NCBI GenBank assembly: GCA_964017185.1
Contig: OZ024876.1
Span: 34,635,278-34,699,277 of the forward strand
Origin: Rugalucina vietnamica
Lineage: Eukaryota > Mollusca > Bivalvia > Lucinida > Lucinidae
Direction: 5' to 3'
Length of the DNA: 64,000 bases
Shown here: positions 11,401 to 26,400 of the stretch, piece after piece
Layout: each line of letters begins with the position of its first letter
Position numbering within the stretch: position 1 is the first letter of the stretch
Program-made: the position numbers and the translations under genes
Notes under the pieces: generated by a model
The model's input: the letters and a program-made list of their open reading frames with translations, nothing else
Databases searched by the model: none
Told to the model about the DNA's origin: nothing

Positions 11401-14400
11401 ATCATATTTCCACTGTAACAAGTCCTGAACCACTGCACCTGGTCTCACTGTAAAGCATAGATATAGCCTTAAGATCCTTTGGTACGGAATGCAAATTTTG
11501 TAATTTGCATATTCGTGAATTTTAATGAAAACATTAAAAATGGTTGAAAAATGGTTTTAAAATCCATAAATAACCAAATTGCTGACCAAAGCTATCATTA
11601 TGACAACTTGCTTTTGCACCAGTAATACAATATATGACAAATAAATTGATGTTATGGGTCAATATGAAACGCATCTCATTAGCATATTCATGAATATCAA
11701 TTGAAATGTCAAAATAGGGGCAAAAACCAGGGGAAAAACTTTTGCCATTGAAAGGTTTTTGATGCGTTTTATGGTCGTTCTTGCATTTTAGGACAAATTT
11801 TCATGGCTGCCAGTTTGGTCAGATGGGCAAATTAAATGCCATAAAAAGTCTTCAACAATGAATACATTCAGGTGATGTAAACATCACATTGTTTCCACAA
11901 CCACCCCTAGTATGATTCTATAGAATGGGATGAACTTACAAAAATACCCATGTCCCACCAAAAGCATACTTTAGAATACTATGTTTGGTCTGATAGTATT
12001 GCATTGACATAGCAATTTAATCTTCATAACTAATATTGAATCATTGAATTTACATATATTCATGAATATTAATAAAAAATCATAATGGGAGAAAAATCAT
12101 GGACAAAAATAGGGGGCATACGTACATAAACACCTGTACCAAGGCTGTTAATAAACCTAGGATGCGGACCGAGATATCAAATGTGTGCTGTTGCAATTTA
12201 CTATCACTCTTAAATATGATATAATAAAAATTGGACTTGTAATTTCATGTATATTAATGAAATCTTTAAAAACAGGACAGAAAACTCATTTAGTTTAAAG
12301 GAGTAAACGTAAGAAATGGCTTGTATCTTGGCAACAAAAAGCCCTTAAGTGCTGAATAATGTATCGAATGGTTGTTAAGCCAATATTATGCCATCCTATA
12401 TAACACTTTATAAGTCATTTGATTTTTATTATACCCCCGGCATTTATGCCGACGGGTATATAGTTTTCACTTTTCCGTTCGTCCGTTCGTATGTTCGTTA
12501 GTTCGTTAGTTCGTTGGTTCGTTAGTTCAGTTAAAATGTCAAAGTTTTGGTTAAAGTTTCTCTGCTGGTGTATATCTCATGAACTAAATATCAGAAACCA
12601 TTCATATTTGGACTATAGGTACCCTATAGGGTTGGCTTTGTTTCTATGAGTTTGGACCCCAGGGTCCATGCCCGGGGGTGGGGCTAGAGTTCAAAATCTA
12701 GGTCACCTTTAATTTGCGTCAAAGTTTTGGTTAAAGTTTCTCTATTGGTGTATATCTCATGAACTATATATCAGAAACCATTCATATTTGGACTATAGGT
12801 ACCCTATAGGGTTGGCTTTATTTCTATGAGTTTGGATCCCAGGGTCCATGCCCGGGGGTGGGGCTAGAGTTCAAAATCTAGGTCACCTTTAATTTGCGTC
12901 AAAGTTTTGGTTAAAGTTTCTCTATTGGTGTATATCTCATGAACTAAATATCAGAAACCATTCATATTTGGACTATAGGTACCCTATTGGGTTGGCTTTG
13001 TTTCTATGAGTATGGACCCCAGGGTCCATGCCCGGGGGTGGGGCTAGAGTTCAAAATCTAGGTCACCTTTAATTTGCGTCAAAGTTTTGGTTAAAGTTTC
13101 TCTATTGGTGTATATCTAATGAACTAAATATCAGAAACCATTCATATTTGGACTATAGGTACCCTATAGGGTTAGCTTTGTTTCTATGATTTTGGACCCC
13201 AGGGTCCATGCCCAGGGGTGGGGCTAGAGTTCAAAATCTAGGTCACCTTTAATTTGCATCAAAGTTTTTGTTAAAGTTTCTCTAGTGGGGTATATCTCAT
13301 TAGCCAATCATCAGAAGCCATTCATATTTGGACTATAGGAACCCTATAGGGTATAGGGTTGGGTCCATGTCGCGGGGGGGTGGGGGGGGGGGCTTGAGTT
13401 CAAGATCTAGGACATCAATACTTTTATTATTACTATTATTTTTTTTTAATTTAGTCTGACATTCTATTTTCATTTTCCATCTAGGACTGAGGACCTGACC
13501 CTCAAGATCTAGGACATCAATACTTTTATTATTACTATTATTTTTTTTTAATTTAGTCTGACATTCTATTTTCATTTTCCATCTAGGACTGAGGACCTGA
13601 CCCTCAATGTCCGTGATTAAGTCCTAGATGGAGTACACAAGTCAGCTCTGTGTACTGCTCTAAAGAAGATATGTCACTCTAAAAACTACGCTCCCTCATG
13701 TCTGTGGTCAAAGTGCTTTAGAATGCACAGTTCTATAAAGTATTTGATAAGGGTACTGTCGTTTGTTCGGGATTTGTGATTCAATGTCAGGGGTGTACAT
13801 GTGCTGGGTGGTTGTGGGAGGGAGAAGGAGGACTGGGTGACCACCAGCCGGGGGTATACGTGCCTCTCAAGGCACTTTTTCTAGTTTTCATGAACATTAA
13901 TAACATCTTTAGGAATTGGGGTAAAATGCGGAAAGCATAAGGTGGTATACACGTTAAAAATGCACATATCATGGTTACTGATAGACCTAGAAGGCTTAAA
14001 TTGGTATCAAATGATTGCTTAGACATTGTTCTCATACAATCATACAATCTGCTATTTGCTTTACCTGACATATTTGTTGTATGAATGTTAATAAGATCTT
14101 TATAAATAAGAGGAAAATGACCGGAAAATGAAGGGGGTTACCAATAATATTGCTTATATCTGGACTGCAAACAGACTTAGAGAGTTCAAAGTGGCATCAA
14201 ATTATTGCTGGTACACATACAATCTTTTATTGCCATATGTTCAGATCGATGCATGACATTTCTTCGAAAAATGTGTTTTGTCGAAAATGTTGTAACTTCA
14301 AAAAATATTCACCGCAAAATTTTGAGATTTATTCCGTAGAAGACTAGCCCATAGGTCCACCTTTTGAGCCACCAACCACTAGGGTTAGGGTAAAAGTCTA

Positions 14401-17400
14401 GGCATGGGAACATTCATGGCATATAATAAGATGTTTTATCTATCAGACGACATGGTTTTTCATCAGATACTGTTTACCTATCACACTATAGTGTCCTAAC
14501 ATTTTACGGGTACCATTTTCATCCTTCTAAGATATTTATAAGCAAATTTGCTGGTATACCGCCTTTACTTTTTTGAGATATTTTTCTAACTTAAAAAATC
14601 TCATTAATATCCATACAATAAAAATATCTTGATGCCTTATATATCAGATCATATGGTTAAAGAACATTGTCATATCAATCATTTGATTTCAACTTCGGCT
14701 CTTTAGGCCTTCAGTAGCCAAGATACATGTGTTTAAATGTATACCTCCTATTTTTTTTACATTTTACCCCAATTCCTAAAGATTTTATCAATATTCATGA
14801 AAATGAAACTCAAATAACTTATCTATTACAGTATGGATGGTATAATATTGCCCTAGCAACCATTTGATTCAATTTTCAGCACTTTGGGGCTTTTGGTTGC
14901 CAAGATACGAGTGTATATGAAGGTACATCTGTTTAATCTTTTCCATTTTTTTCTCCCAATTTCAAAAGTTTTCATTAATATACATGAAATTGAAAATCAA
15001 ATTGTTCTTATATCACACATCAAAGGTATAGTACGATACCTTAGCATTTATTTGATGCCATTTTCATCGTCATAGGCTTATTAACAGCCCAGGTACAAAT
15101 GATTTTGTATGTAAACCACATATATTCCCATGACTTTCCTCCCATTTCTTACAATTTTCTTTAATATTCATGAATTCAATGATTTGAATATTAGGATAAC
15201 CATTAAATACTTGTGTCCAAGCACTTCTATCAGATCAATCATAATATTCTAGAGCATGCTATTAGTAGGATATTGGCATTTTTGTAAGTCCATTCAATTC
15301 ATAAGAATCACACAATGGATTGATGTGGAAACAATATGATTTTACATCATGTAAATATGTTCATTGTCGAGGACATAATTGGACAGCATTTAAGTGGTCC
15401 CTTCGACCAAATTGGCAGCCATGAAAATTTGTCCTTAAATGCAAGAAAGGTCTTATAATCCACAAAAAACCTTTCAATGGCAATAATTTTCCCCTGGTTT
15501 TCGCCCCAGTTTTCAACATTATAATTAATATTCATGAATATGCAAATGAGATAAAATTTACAAATAGGTCCATGACATCAATATATTTGTCACATGATAT
15601 ATAACTAGTGCAATTACAGTGCCATATTGATGGTCTGGGCCTGAAAATTGTTTATTTATGGATTTTACACCATTTTAATGTTTTCATTAAAATTCATGAA
15701 TATGCAAATTAGATAATTCACATTACTTACCACAGGATAAAAGGGATATGTCTAAGCTTAACAATGAGACCAGCCTCAGTGGTCTAGGACCAGCAACAGT
15801 GCCGATATGATCAATTTTGTTGGTACACCCATCGTCGAGAATCACGTTAACAGTTGCCATGGAAACCATGCAATTTTTCAAAGTGCAATTGAGTTTTCCT
15901 TTGCGGGCAAAAATTCTTTGCATTTAAATTTATGTAATTTAGTCAACCAATCATCTTACAATATAATTTAAGTGATCTAAGGCTCAGCTCATGACAAAGA
16001 AATGAAACGTTTCATCAATATAACAGATTGTATATATTTTGGCGGCCATTTTGAAAATATGCAAATTAGGACATAAAGACGTCATTTCTCAGCTTGCCAA
16101 CATTGGTTTTTGGATTCAGCACACCAAATTACCTCTAGTTCAAGTGTCAAACCCTTTTCCTCACAAAATGCCTGTACTTGTTAACTTTTCTCAATTCCTG
16201 TCTTGACTAACCTGCCTATCATGTTAATTACATTTGTACAAAAAACAAATTATTCATGTAGCTACATTTCAACGTCATAAGAAGCCTCACTATAATGTGG
16301 ATGTTTTCACTACACAGATACAACAATTCCTCTACTTTCTAAATCCAAAATTTCAAGCTTCCAGGCATCTTCTGTGACTTTACCAAATTATCATGACACG
16401 GCTCAATTACTCTTTGTGTTTCAGGTTCTAGACAGGGAGGTTCAGCAGAAAATGATGAAGTTTGAAGAGCTCGTCAAAGAGGTAGGTTACGAGGCTTTGC
16501 TGAGTTTAACTTCAGAAAACAACTTTTTCCCAGAAGATGGCCACACAATTCAACTAAAAATATTTTTATATACATTAAGAGATACAAAAAAAACACAGAA
16601 AGCAACAGCAACACAACTGAATCTTAATAGGGTGTCCACGGTCAGGGAAAAAGTCAATGGGGGGGGGGGGTTGCTTTGGAAGTGATATTTCTTCAAGGTC
16701 AGGGAATTGTCAGGGAATTTTGACTTCAGTCAGGGAAATTTGGATTTTAAGCCAAAATTCAGGGAAATGTCAGTTAATTTTGAAAAGACAAGTTTACGAA
16801 TTGCAGAAGATATCAAGAAAAATGGTTAAGGCATTTCCTTCAAATTGAGTTGCAGTAACTGCACAGGTGATCAGTGCCTTTGTTAGCACAATCCCTCTTT
16901 TTCTTTAATACGAAATTTCCAGCTTCTAGCCTGCTTCTGTGACTGTACTGGCCGGTTTGTTGGATCTGGTTGGAAACCCAGATTGTTGGTTTTCTCACAT
17001 GAATGCTCAGTTAATATTTTATTATGACAATATTTTGGTTTAACTGATTTAAGCCTGTTGTCCTTTTTATGGGATATAGGCAAACTGAATAGCTCCAGAT
17101 GTGACGCCACAGAACGCGGCATCCCGTCTGGGGCTATTCTGTTTGCACAGAGAAATTTCATCGAAAAATGAAATTAAAAAAAATAAAAATCACACCTAAC
17201 ACCCCAAAATGAAAGTGGACTCGTCCCGTTGAAAATGATGGGAGAATACATTCGTCAAATATGGGTTGAAGTACAAGCTAAGTGAAATTTCTGAACCTTG
17301 TAGGTGGTTCTGGGGTTGCTCGTATCACTCAAAATATAATTACGTCCCCAGACATGATATGACTATCTTAGCAGGACCCCATTACCTTGCAGACGTTTAT

Positions 17401-20400
17401 GACAGAAAAAACTGCCATGATTGACCATGGCCTGGAGATACTTTGAGCCGCGTCATGAGAATACCAGATTTTTGCCTATACAAAAACAAGGGCGCAGATC
17501 AGCTGTGCAGTAACTGCACAGCTGATCAGTGCCTCTGTCTTCCTTATTCGGATTGTACAATCCTTCTTCTTGCTAAATCCGAAATTTCAGGCTTCTAGCT
17601 ATCTTCTGTAGCTGCACAGGCTGGTTTGTATCAGTCCTGGTCGGAAACCCTAAAGACCGGTTTTCTCATGTCACGGCTCCTTTCATATCTGTCTTCTTCT
17701 TTATGGCCTTTTTGGACTAATATTGGAACCTTATGTAAGGAATGCATTAATATACTAAAAACCACATAAGCGTTGCTTGATGATGAGATACTGCAGAATG
17801 CGCTTCTCCAGTGCTTTAGAATTTCATCTAAAAGTGTACAGGTATGAGCCACGACGCGAGAAAACCTTTCTTTGAGTTTTCCAACCAGGTACGACACAAA
17901 CCAGCCTGTACAAGTCTCAGAAGCAAGCTAGAATCTTAAAATTTTAGATTTAAGTAGAAGAAGAATTGTACTATCCAAGTGGTGAAAACAAAGGCGCCGA
18001 TCAGCTTCGCAGTTACTGTGAAACTGATCTGTGCCTTTGTTTTCGCATAGGCAAAAATCCGGTTTTCTCGTGACGAGGCTTGTATGATGTAAATGAAAAT
18101 GCATGTGGTGGGCCATTGTCACAAATAGTTTAAAAGACTAGTATTTTGACACCCAGTAAGTAATCTCTGTATCACACTTACCAGTGAGTCCCCTTCATAA
18201 CATTAAGTCAGTATTGTGCTATGAAGAAGAGTACTGTGCTATGAAGAAGAGGGACAAAACAGATTTTTTATTCATTGTGCATTATTGTCATTAATCCATT
18301 GTGCTGCTGGGCATGACATGAGCTGCGTTGCAACAAAACCTGTCTTCGGTTGCTCCGACCAGACCTGACAAAAGCCGGCCTGTGCAACCACAGAAGATGG
18401 CTAGAAGCATGAAATTTCGGATTTAGGAAGAATAGGAATTGTACTATCCATGTAGTAAAAACAAAGGTGCTGATCAGCAGTGCAGTTACTGCACAGCTGA
18501 TTTGTGCCTTTGTTTTTCCATAGGCAAAAATCGGGTTTTCTCATGGCTCTGGAGTGCATGACCTGATGTTTGATAGAAAGATTGTATACTAGTACGTAGG
18601 ATTATGGAATTATTTTCCCCAGTGATGACACTTTGTGAATTCTATGAAGACAAGACCATGATCTTCAGTTTACTACACTTCCTAACTCATCTCATTAGTT
18701 TAAGTCTGAGGGGAAAATCATTTGAGCCTGTGCATGAGAAAACCAACAATTTGGGTTTCCGACCAGGTCCAACACGAACCGGCCTGTACTGGCACAGAAG
18801 ATAGCTAGAAGCTTGAAATTTCGGATAAAGGAAGAAGAAGGATTGTACTATCCATGTAGCAAAAACAAACGCGAAGCTGATCTGCGTTTTTGTTTTCGCA
18901 TATGCTGATTGTTGGTTTTCTTATGCAGCGGCTCAAATAATGTGAGAATACATGTAACTGGGCTACCAAAGGAAATAAAATAATTAAACAAGCTCCAAGC
19001 TTTCCATCTAAACCACATTTATTTGTTCTAAACCTCAATTACGTGCTTCATGTTTACAATGCATTTATTTGTTCAAATTTGCAAATAAAATATGTGTAAA
19101 CTAATTTTAGCTTGAAGAAGCGAGATCTCTTCTCCGTCGGTTTGAGAACCAGGTTCGTAAACAGCAGGAGGATCTGGACTTTAAGCACCAGGAGCTGGAG
19201 ACCGTACGGAACGAGCTGTCCGAGCTGTGGACCACGCACAATCAGCTGACAGAGCACTCCAGTCAACAGGCTGATCTCATTCGTCAGATACAGTCACTAC
19301 AGACAGATACACAGAAAAGTAAGTGTGACACATTGATACAAATTGAGCCTTTTCACGAGATTTTGCATATGCAAAAACAAAGGCGCAGATCAGCTTCGCA
19401 GTCACTGAGCAAGGTTACAGGAAAACAGGCTTTTAATTTTAGCATATACAAAAACAAGAACATAGAGCTGATAAGGGCCTTTGTTTGCTTGAATGCCTCT
19501 TCTTAAATCAGAAATTACAATTTCCTAGCATTGACTGTCCAGGTTGGTTGGTTCCGGACCTAGCCAGGAACCCTGTAGGACTTTTTTTCTTGAGTTGCGG
19601 CTCATATATACTTCACCTTCAAAATTTTGCATCACAGACTTTAAGGCAAGCATTTATACTAAATTACTGATTTCAACATCTAAATGTACATATATTTTAT
19701 TTTTAGCATGCCTGCACGAAGTGCACAGAGCTATTGTTGTCCCCTCGGTCGTCCGTGTTTACGTTTAAGTGTACGTCCGCGTCCAAGCCACACTTTCGGT
19801 TAAAGTTTTTAGAAGTCTATATCTCTTGAACATGTAGATGTATCAAGTTGATACTTTGCATATTGGTAGATATTGGTCTGAAGTTTTATGCAGTACCATC
19901 ATGACCCTTCCTGGGTGACCTTGAGGTCAAGGTCACAGATTTAGAAATTTTATGTTAAAGTTTTTCATTAAAGTTTTTAGAAGTCTATATCTCTTGAACA
20001 TGTTGATGGATCAAGTTGATACTTTGCATGTTGGTAGATATTGGTCTGAAGTTTTATGCAGTACCATCGTGGTCCACCCTGGGTGACCTTGAGGTCAAGG
20101 TCACGGACTTAGAAATTTTATGTTAAAGTTTTTCATTAAAGATTTAAGAAGTCTATATCTCTTGAACATGTTTATGGATCAAGTTGATACTTTGCATGTT
20201 TGAAGATATTGGTCTGAAGTTTTATGGAGTACCATCATGACCCACCCTGGGTGACCGTGAGGTCAAGGTCACAGATTTAGAAATGTTTTGTTGAAGTTTT
20301 TCGTTAAAGTTGTTAGAAGTCTATATCTCTTGAACATTTTGATGGATCAAGTTGATACTTTGCATGTTTGTAGATATTTGTCTGAAATTTTATGCTTTTA

Positions 20401-23400
20401 CGACCCACCTGAGCGACCTTGAGGTCAAGGTCATGGGTCATAGATTTTGATAAATTTAGTGGCAAAGCACAAGTCAGGCGAGTACGCTGTCCTGCGACAG
20501 CTCTTATTCAAAATTTCACACATTAATATTCTTCTTCTTCTTTTTTTTCAGTGTTGAAAAATCAAGAAGATGCCTACACAATAGAAAACAGCTCTCTCCA
20601 ACAGGTATAAGAATGTGTCTGTTAGGTCGTAAAGATTTTTTTTTAAAATTACTATAATCAGTTTAAATCAGCTGAGCATTGCATTCAGTGCACCTATAAT
20701 ATGTTATAATGTGAGCCTCGTCATGTGAAAACCAGGTTTTTGTCTGTGCGAAAATAAAGGCGCCGATCAGCCGTGCAGTAACTGCACAACTGATCAGCGC
20801 CTATGTTTTCGCTACTCAGATAGTATAACTCCTCTTCTTCCTAATTCCGAAATTACTAGCTTATAGCCATCTTCTGAGCTTGTACAGCTTGGTTTGTTTC
20901 GGACCTGGTCACACATTTTCAGTTTTCTCATATTGCGGCTCATGAAATTAATGAAAATCGAGCCATCATTAGAAGAATAATTCAAGCTTACTTGCTGAAA
21001 ATTGCATGCAAAAATGTTTATTGACTCAAAAGTTATGACAAAACAAAATAGACAAAACAAAATAGGAGGGTTTTTCAGTAAGTCTATGGAAAAATTTCAG
21101 CTGGGGCTTAACTTATTTTTGACCAGTTTATTTAGACAACATTCACTGTGAAGGACAACAGAACAGGGCAGTTTAACTCGGTGTTACAAACATTTTTTTC
21201 CAATTTATTTACAAATTAAAAACCATAAGATGCAAACTGAGGGTGGTGCATGTTTTCTCTATTTATCTCATTAATTGTTAGTGTTTTGTTTTAAAGCTCT
21301 TGGACATTGATTACAAACATAATAAAAATTAAAAAAAAATGTTAAAAACTAAATTTCCGACATTTGATTCCACAAGACCCAAAATGCCAGATACTGTCAC
21401 ATAATTATATGAGCCGCCTCGTGGGAAAACCAACAATGTGATTTCTGAACAGGTCCGACACAAATCAGGCTGTACAGTCACAGAAGCAGGCTAGAAGCTT
21501 GAAATTTCGGATTTAAGTAGAAGAGGAAGTGTACTATCCGCGTAGCGAAAACAAAGGCGCTGATCAGCTTCGCGGTTACCGCGAAGCTGATCTGCGCCTT
21601 TGTTTTCGCATATGCAGATTGTTGGTTTTCTCATGAGGCGGCTCATATGACTAGCAGGTTGAAACTTTGGTTTGAAAAAGTAGAGGAACAGTTCTACCTG
21701 TCTTGCAGGGACAAAGACTCTGATCAGCTGTGCAACTACTTCACAGCTGATCTGTGGCTTTGTTTTCACCAATGCAAATATCAGGTTTTCCTTATGTGAC
21801 TCCTTTAACTCTTTTAAGCCTGGCGTCCCTTTTATTGGACATAGGCAAACAGAATAGCCCCAGATGTGACGCCGGAGAATGCGGCGTCCCATCTGGGGCT
21901 ATTCTGTTTGCTTAGAGGATTTTTATCAAAAAATTGAACAAAATTTAAAAAAAAAAACTCATGAAAGTGGACTCACCCAAATGCTAATGATGGGAGAATC
22001 CATTCCTTAAATATGGGTTAATTCTAGATGTACCATGATCTAACTGGGCGGTATGACCAGGCTAAGAAAATGGAGGCCGAACTCCGACAGCAAATTCTAC
22101 TCTTGAAAAAGGTAAGAATCAGTGCAGAGGTAAAGTCTGCAACTTGGGCAGAGGGGTACCTGGTTAGAGCCAGGGTTCCCTTGGGGTTCAAAATATCCAT
22201 CACAGGTTTTCCTAGCATTACATTGAGAAGGATTTGCCATTTTGAGCTGCGTCATGACAAAATCAACAATGTTGTTTCTGAACAGGTCTGACACAAACAG
22301 AGCTGTACAAGCACAGATGATAGCTAAAGGCTGGAAATTTTGGATTTAGAAAGTTAAAGAATTGTACTATCCCTGTAGGGAAAACAAAGGCGCTGGTCAG
22401 CTTCTTAGACTGCAAAGCTGATCTGGGACTTTGTTAGCTCGCCTGCACGAAGTGCATAGAGCTATTGTTGTCACCCCGGTCGTCCACGTTTACGTGTACG
22501 TCCGCGTCCGCGTCACACTTTCGGTTAAAGTTTTTTATAAGTCTATATCTCTTGACCATGTCGATGGATCAAGTTGATACTTTGCATGTTGGTAGATATT
22601 GGTCTGAAGTTTTACGCAGTACCATCATGACCCACCCTGGGTGACCTTGAGGTCAAGGTCACAGACTTTGAAATTTTGTGTTTAAGTTTTTGGTTAAAGT
22701 TTTTGTAAGTCTATATCTCTTGACCATGTTGATGGATCGAGTTGATACTTTGCATGTTGGTAGATATTGGTCTGAAGTTTTACACAGTACCATCATGACC
22801 CACCCTGGTTGACCTTGAGGTCAAGGTCACAGACTTAGAAATTTTGTGTATAAGTTTTTGGTTAAAGTTTTTGTAAGTCTATATCTCTTGACCATGTTGA
22901 TGGATTGAGTTGATACTTTGCATGTTGGTAGATATTGGTCTGAAGTTTTACGCAGTACCATCATGACCCACCCTGGGTGACCTTGAGGTCAAGGTCACAG
23001 ACTTAGAAATTTTGTGTTTAAGTTTTTGGTTAAAGTTTTTGTAAGTCTATATCTCTTGACCATGTTGATGGATCGAGTTGATACTTTGCATGTTGGTAGA
23101 TATTGGTCTGAAGTTTTACGCAGTACCATCATGACCCACCCTGGGTGACCTTGAGGTCAAGGTCACGGACTTGGAAATTTTGTGTTAAAGTTTTGGTTAA
23201 TGTTTCTATAAGTCTATATCTCTTGAACATGTTGATGGATGAAGTTGATACTTTCCATGTTGATAGATATTGGTCTCAGGTTTTATGCTGTACCATCACA
23301 ACTCACCTGGATGACCTTGAGGTCAAGGTCACGGACTTGGAAATTTTGTGTTAAAGTTTTGGTTAATGTTTTTATATGTCTATATCTCTTGAACATGTAG

Positions 23401-26400
23401 ATAGATCAAGTTGATACTTTTCATTTTGGTAGATATTGGTCTGAAGATCATGACCCACCTGAGTGACCTTGAGGTCAAGGTCATGGGTCATAGATTTTAA
23501 CAGATTTAGTGGCAAAGCACAAGTCAGGCGAGCTACGCTGTCCTGCGACAGCTCTTATTTTGGCCTATGCTTATTGTTGGTTTTGTCATGGCGCGGCTCA
23601 TTTTATTATGTTACTCCATGGCAGAGACTGTATTCAGTGCCCTTAATCATTCGATTATGATTTTGAGTCTTTTTTAGGTAATGTGAGACATTCCATTCTG
23701 CTTTTGGGTGTATTTGGTTGTTTTCACAGTTTACACCCACTTTCACCCCTTTTACTGATTTGTTTAAGAAGTAAAAAAAAAATAAACTCTGAATCTCCGG
23801 TTTAACATTTTTCTTTTGGAAAACAAAGCATAACTGAACCACCGCATAAGAAAACCAACAATCTAGATTTCCAACCAGGTATGACACAAACCAGGCTGTA
23901 CAGCCACAGACAATAGCTACAATTTAGATAATTCAGATTTTTAATGAAGAGACATTGTACTATCTATTGAGCAAAAACATAGGCGCTGATCAGCTGTGCA
24001 GTTACTGCACCGCTGATCCACGTCTTTGTTTTTGCATATGCAGATTGTTTTGTTTTGATGTGCGTTGGCTCAACTACAAGTTCAGAAAGACAAGACTCTT
24101 TAATAGCAGTACAAAAGACAAAAGTCCGAGTGACTTGTAATTATGGGACATCTAAGAAACAACTTCTCATAACCCATTAAGAAAATAGCCAAATAGATGA
24201 GACGACATTGTCATAAAGAGACAAAATGGCAGCAGCCACGTCACGAGAAAACCGGAATTTTGCCTGTGCAAAAAAAAAAAAGGTGCAGATCAGCTGCGCA
24301 GTTACTGCACAGCTGATCAGTGCCTTTGTTTTCGCGACATGGATAGTACAATCCTTAAATCTGAAATTTCAAGCTTCTAGCCTTCTTCTATGACTGTACA
24401 GGCCGGTTTGTGTCAGACCTGGTCAGAAACCCCGAAGACCGGTTTTCTCGTGACGCAGCTCAGTAGAGTGTAGGCAAAGAAGTTACCATGGCCGTGATCA
24501 GTATACATGAAAGTGAATCAGAAAGCGCAGCTTATCTGCGTCATTGTTTTTTCATATGAAGAATGTTGGTTTTCTCATAAGGCAACTAATTTTATTGAGT
24601 TTGTCATAATGCTCCATAATGTCAAACTTGTTTTCTAACATTGTGTCCTCTTTAAGTCACTTTTGTCATAAAACTGGAAAAGCAATTAGATGTGTATTGT
24701 CGTTTAATGACATTTGGCACTTATAGAAGGCTGTCCCAATGCTGCTAATGGTTTATGTTGTTTAATACTCCCTAGTGAAATGGCAACTACATTGCCTCGA
24801 TATAAGGTTACGTCCGACTTTGACACGGATAACAAGGAAAGGCTAATTGAGTTTTGACCTACATGTAGCAAAGCTTGCCGTTTTCAAGGCAAAGATCAGC
24901 AGTCATGTCTGAACAGTCTGGTCCTCTGCATTTTTATGAGAAGATAACTTTACATCTGAGCCGCCTCATGGGAAAACGAACAATCTGCATAGGCGAAAAC
25001 AAAGACGCAGATCAGCTTCGCGGTAGCCGCGAAGCTGATCAGCGCCTTTGTTTTCGCTACTCGGATAGTAAAAGTCCGCTTCTACTTAAATCCGAAATTT
25101 CAAGCTCCTAGCTATTTTCTGTGCTTATACAGGCCGGTTTGTGTCGGACCTGTTCGGAAACCACAACGTTGGTTTTCCCACGAGGTGGCTCAATTCTGTC
25201 AGTTCTAGCCGTGTATTGTGGGACGTAGGCAAACTGTAAAGCCTTAGGCCATAGAAAATTAATTTTTAGATTCTCATCCCCACTTGCCCCTGTTCAAAAC
25301 CCTCCAAAATCATTTTTATTTGGGTTGGAAAAGAATGAAAAATATATTTTTTTTCAATAAAAAGTCAAGATATCATGTAAATTTCATGTGTACACATGAT
25401 TGCCTTTGTGTTTTTAATACAAGAAACACATGAAATTTTTCAGAAATAAGGACAGAAAGACAGTCAAACTGGGTGCCCTGAAATAAAAAAACAAAATCCA
25501 CCCACCCACTTCAGAATTTTATGGAATTCGGATGAGAATCTAGTAATTAACTTTCTCTGGCCTTAGATGTGATGCTGCAGAATGTGGCTTCCCTGAGGTG
25601 TCCGATCTGGGGCTACTCTGTTGGCCTAAAAGAATTTCATCGAAAAATAAAATCAAAATTCCCTCCTGATGGGAGAGTCAATTTGTCACAAAATGGGTGT
25701 CAGTATGTTTCATCAGGGATTTGTTTATCAGGAAAACTTGTCCGTGAAACGTATACCTCCTTAAACCCCACTTTTATATAGCAAAACTGGGGTTTGCAGG
25801 GGTATATAGCTTACTTTTCTTATTTTTGATCCATCATCATCATCATCATCATCATATCCGTTTTATAGTCCGTTGTCCTCTACTGAGGGTTGGACTTGTT
25901 TGACAAGTCTCCTTCTTAGACGACCTCTCCACTCTGAGCGATTCTGAGGATCAGCAGTATCCATTCCTAGCTTTTTTCTGTCGTCTAACAACACTTCATC
26001 CCATGATTTCCTTCGCTTGCCAGATCTTTTCTGTGCAACTATGTTCAGCTTGCGTACTTGAGCAATCCAGCCTTTGCTGCGCTCTACGTGTCCATACCAT
26101 CTCATTCTGCTGGAGCGAAGCACCACATCTATATCCTGAAGTCCAAGCTTTGAGAGAAGGGAGTCTGAGCTTACTTCATCATTCACCTTGACATTACAGA
26201 TCCAGCGGATCATCGCACGGTCATTGCGCCGTAGGCGGTTAAGTGTAGCCACAGTCATGGCTCATGTTTCTGCCGCATGCAGCATTACACTTCTCACACA
26301 AGTTGAATAAACTCGACCTCTGGTCAAAAGTGGCAGATTGCGGTTGGTGAGTAGGTTGAGTAGCTGTCGGAACTTGCCCCAAGCAGATTTGCAACGCGTT

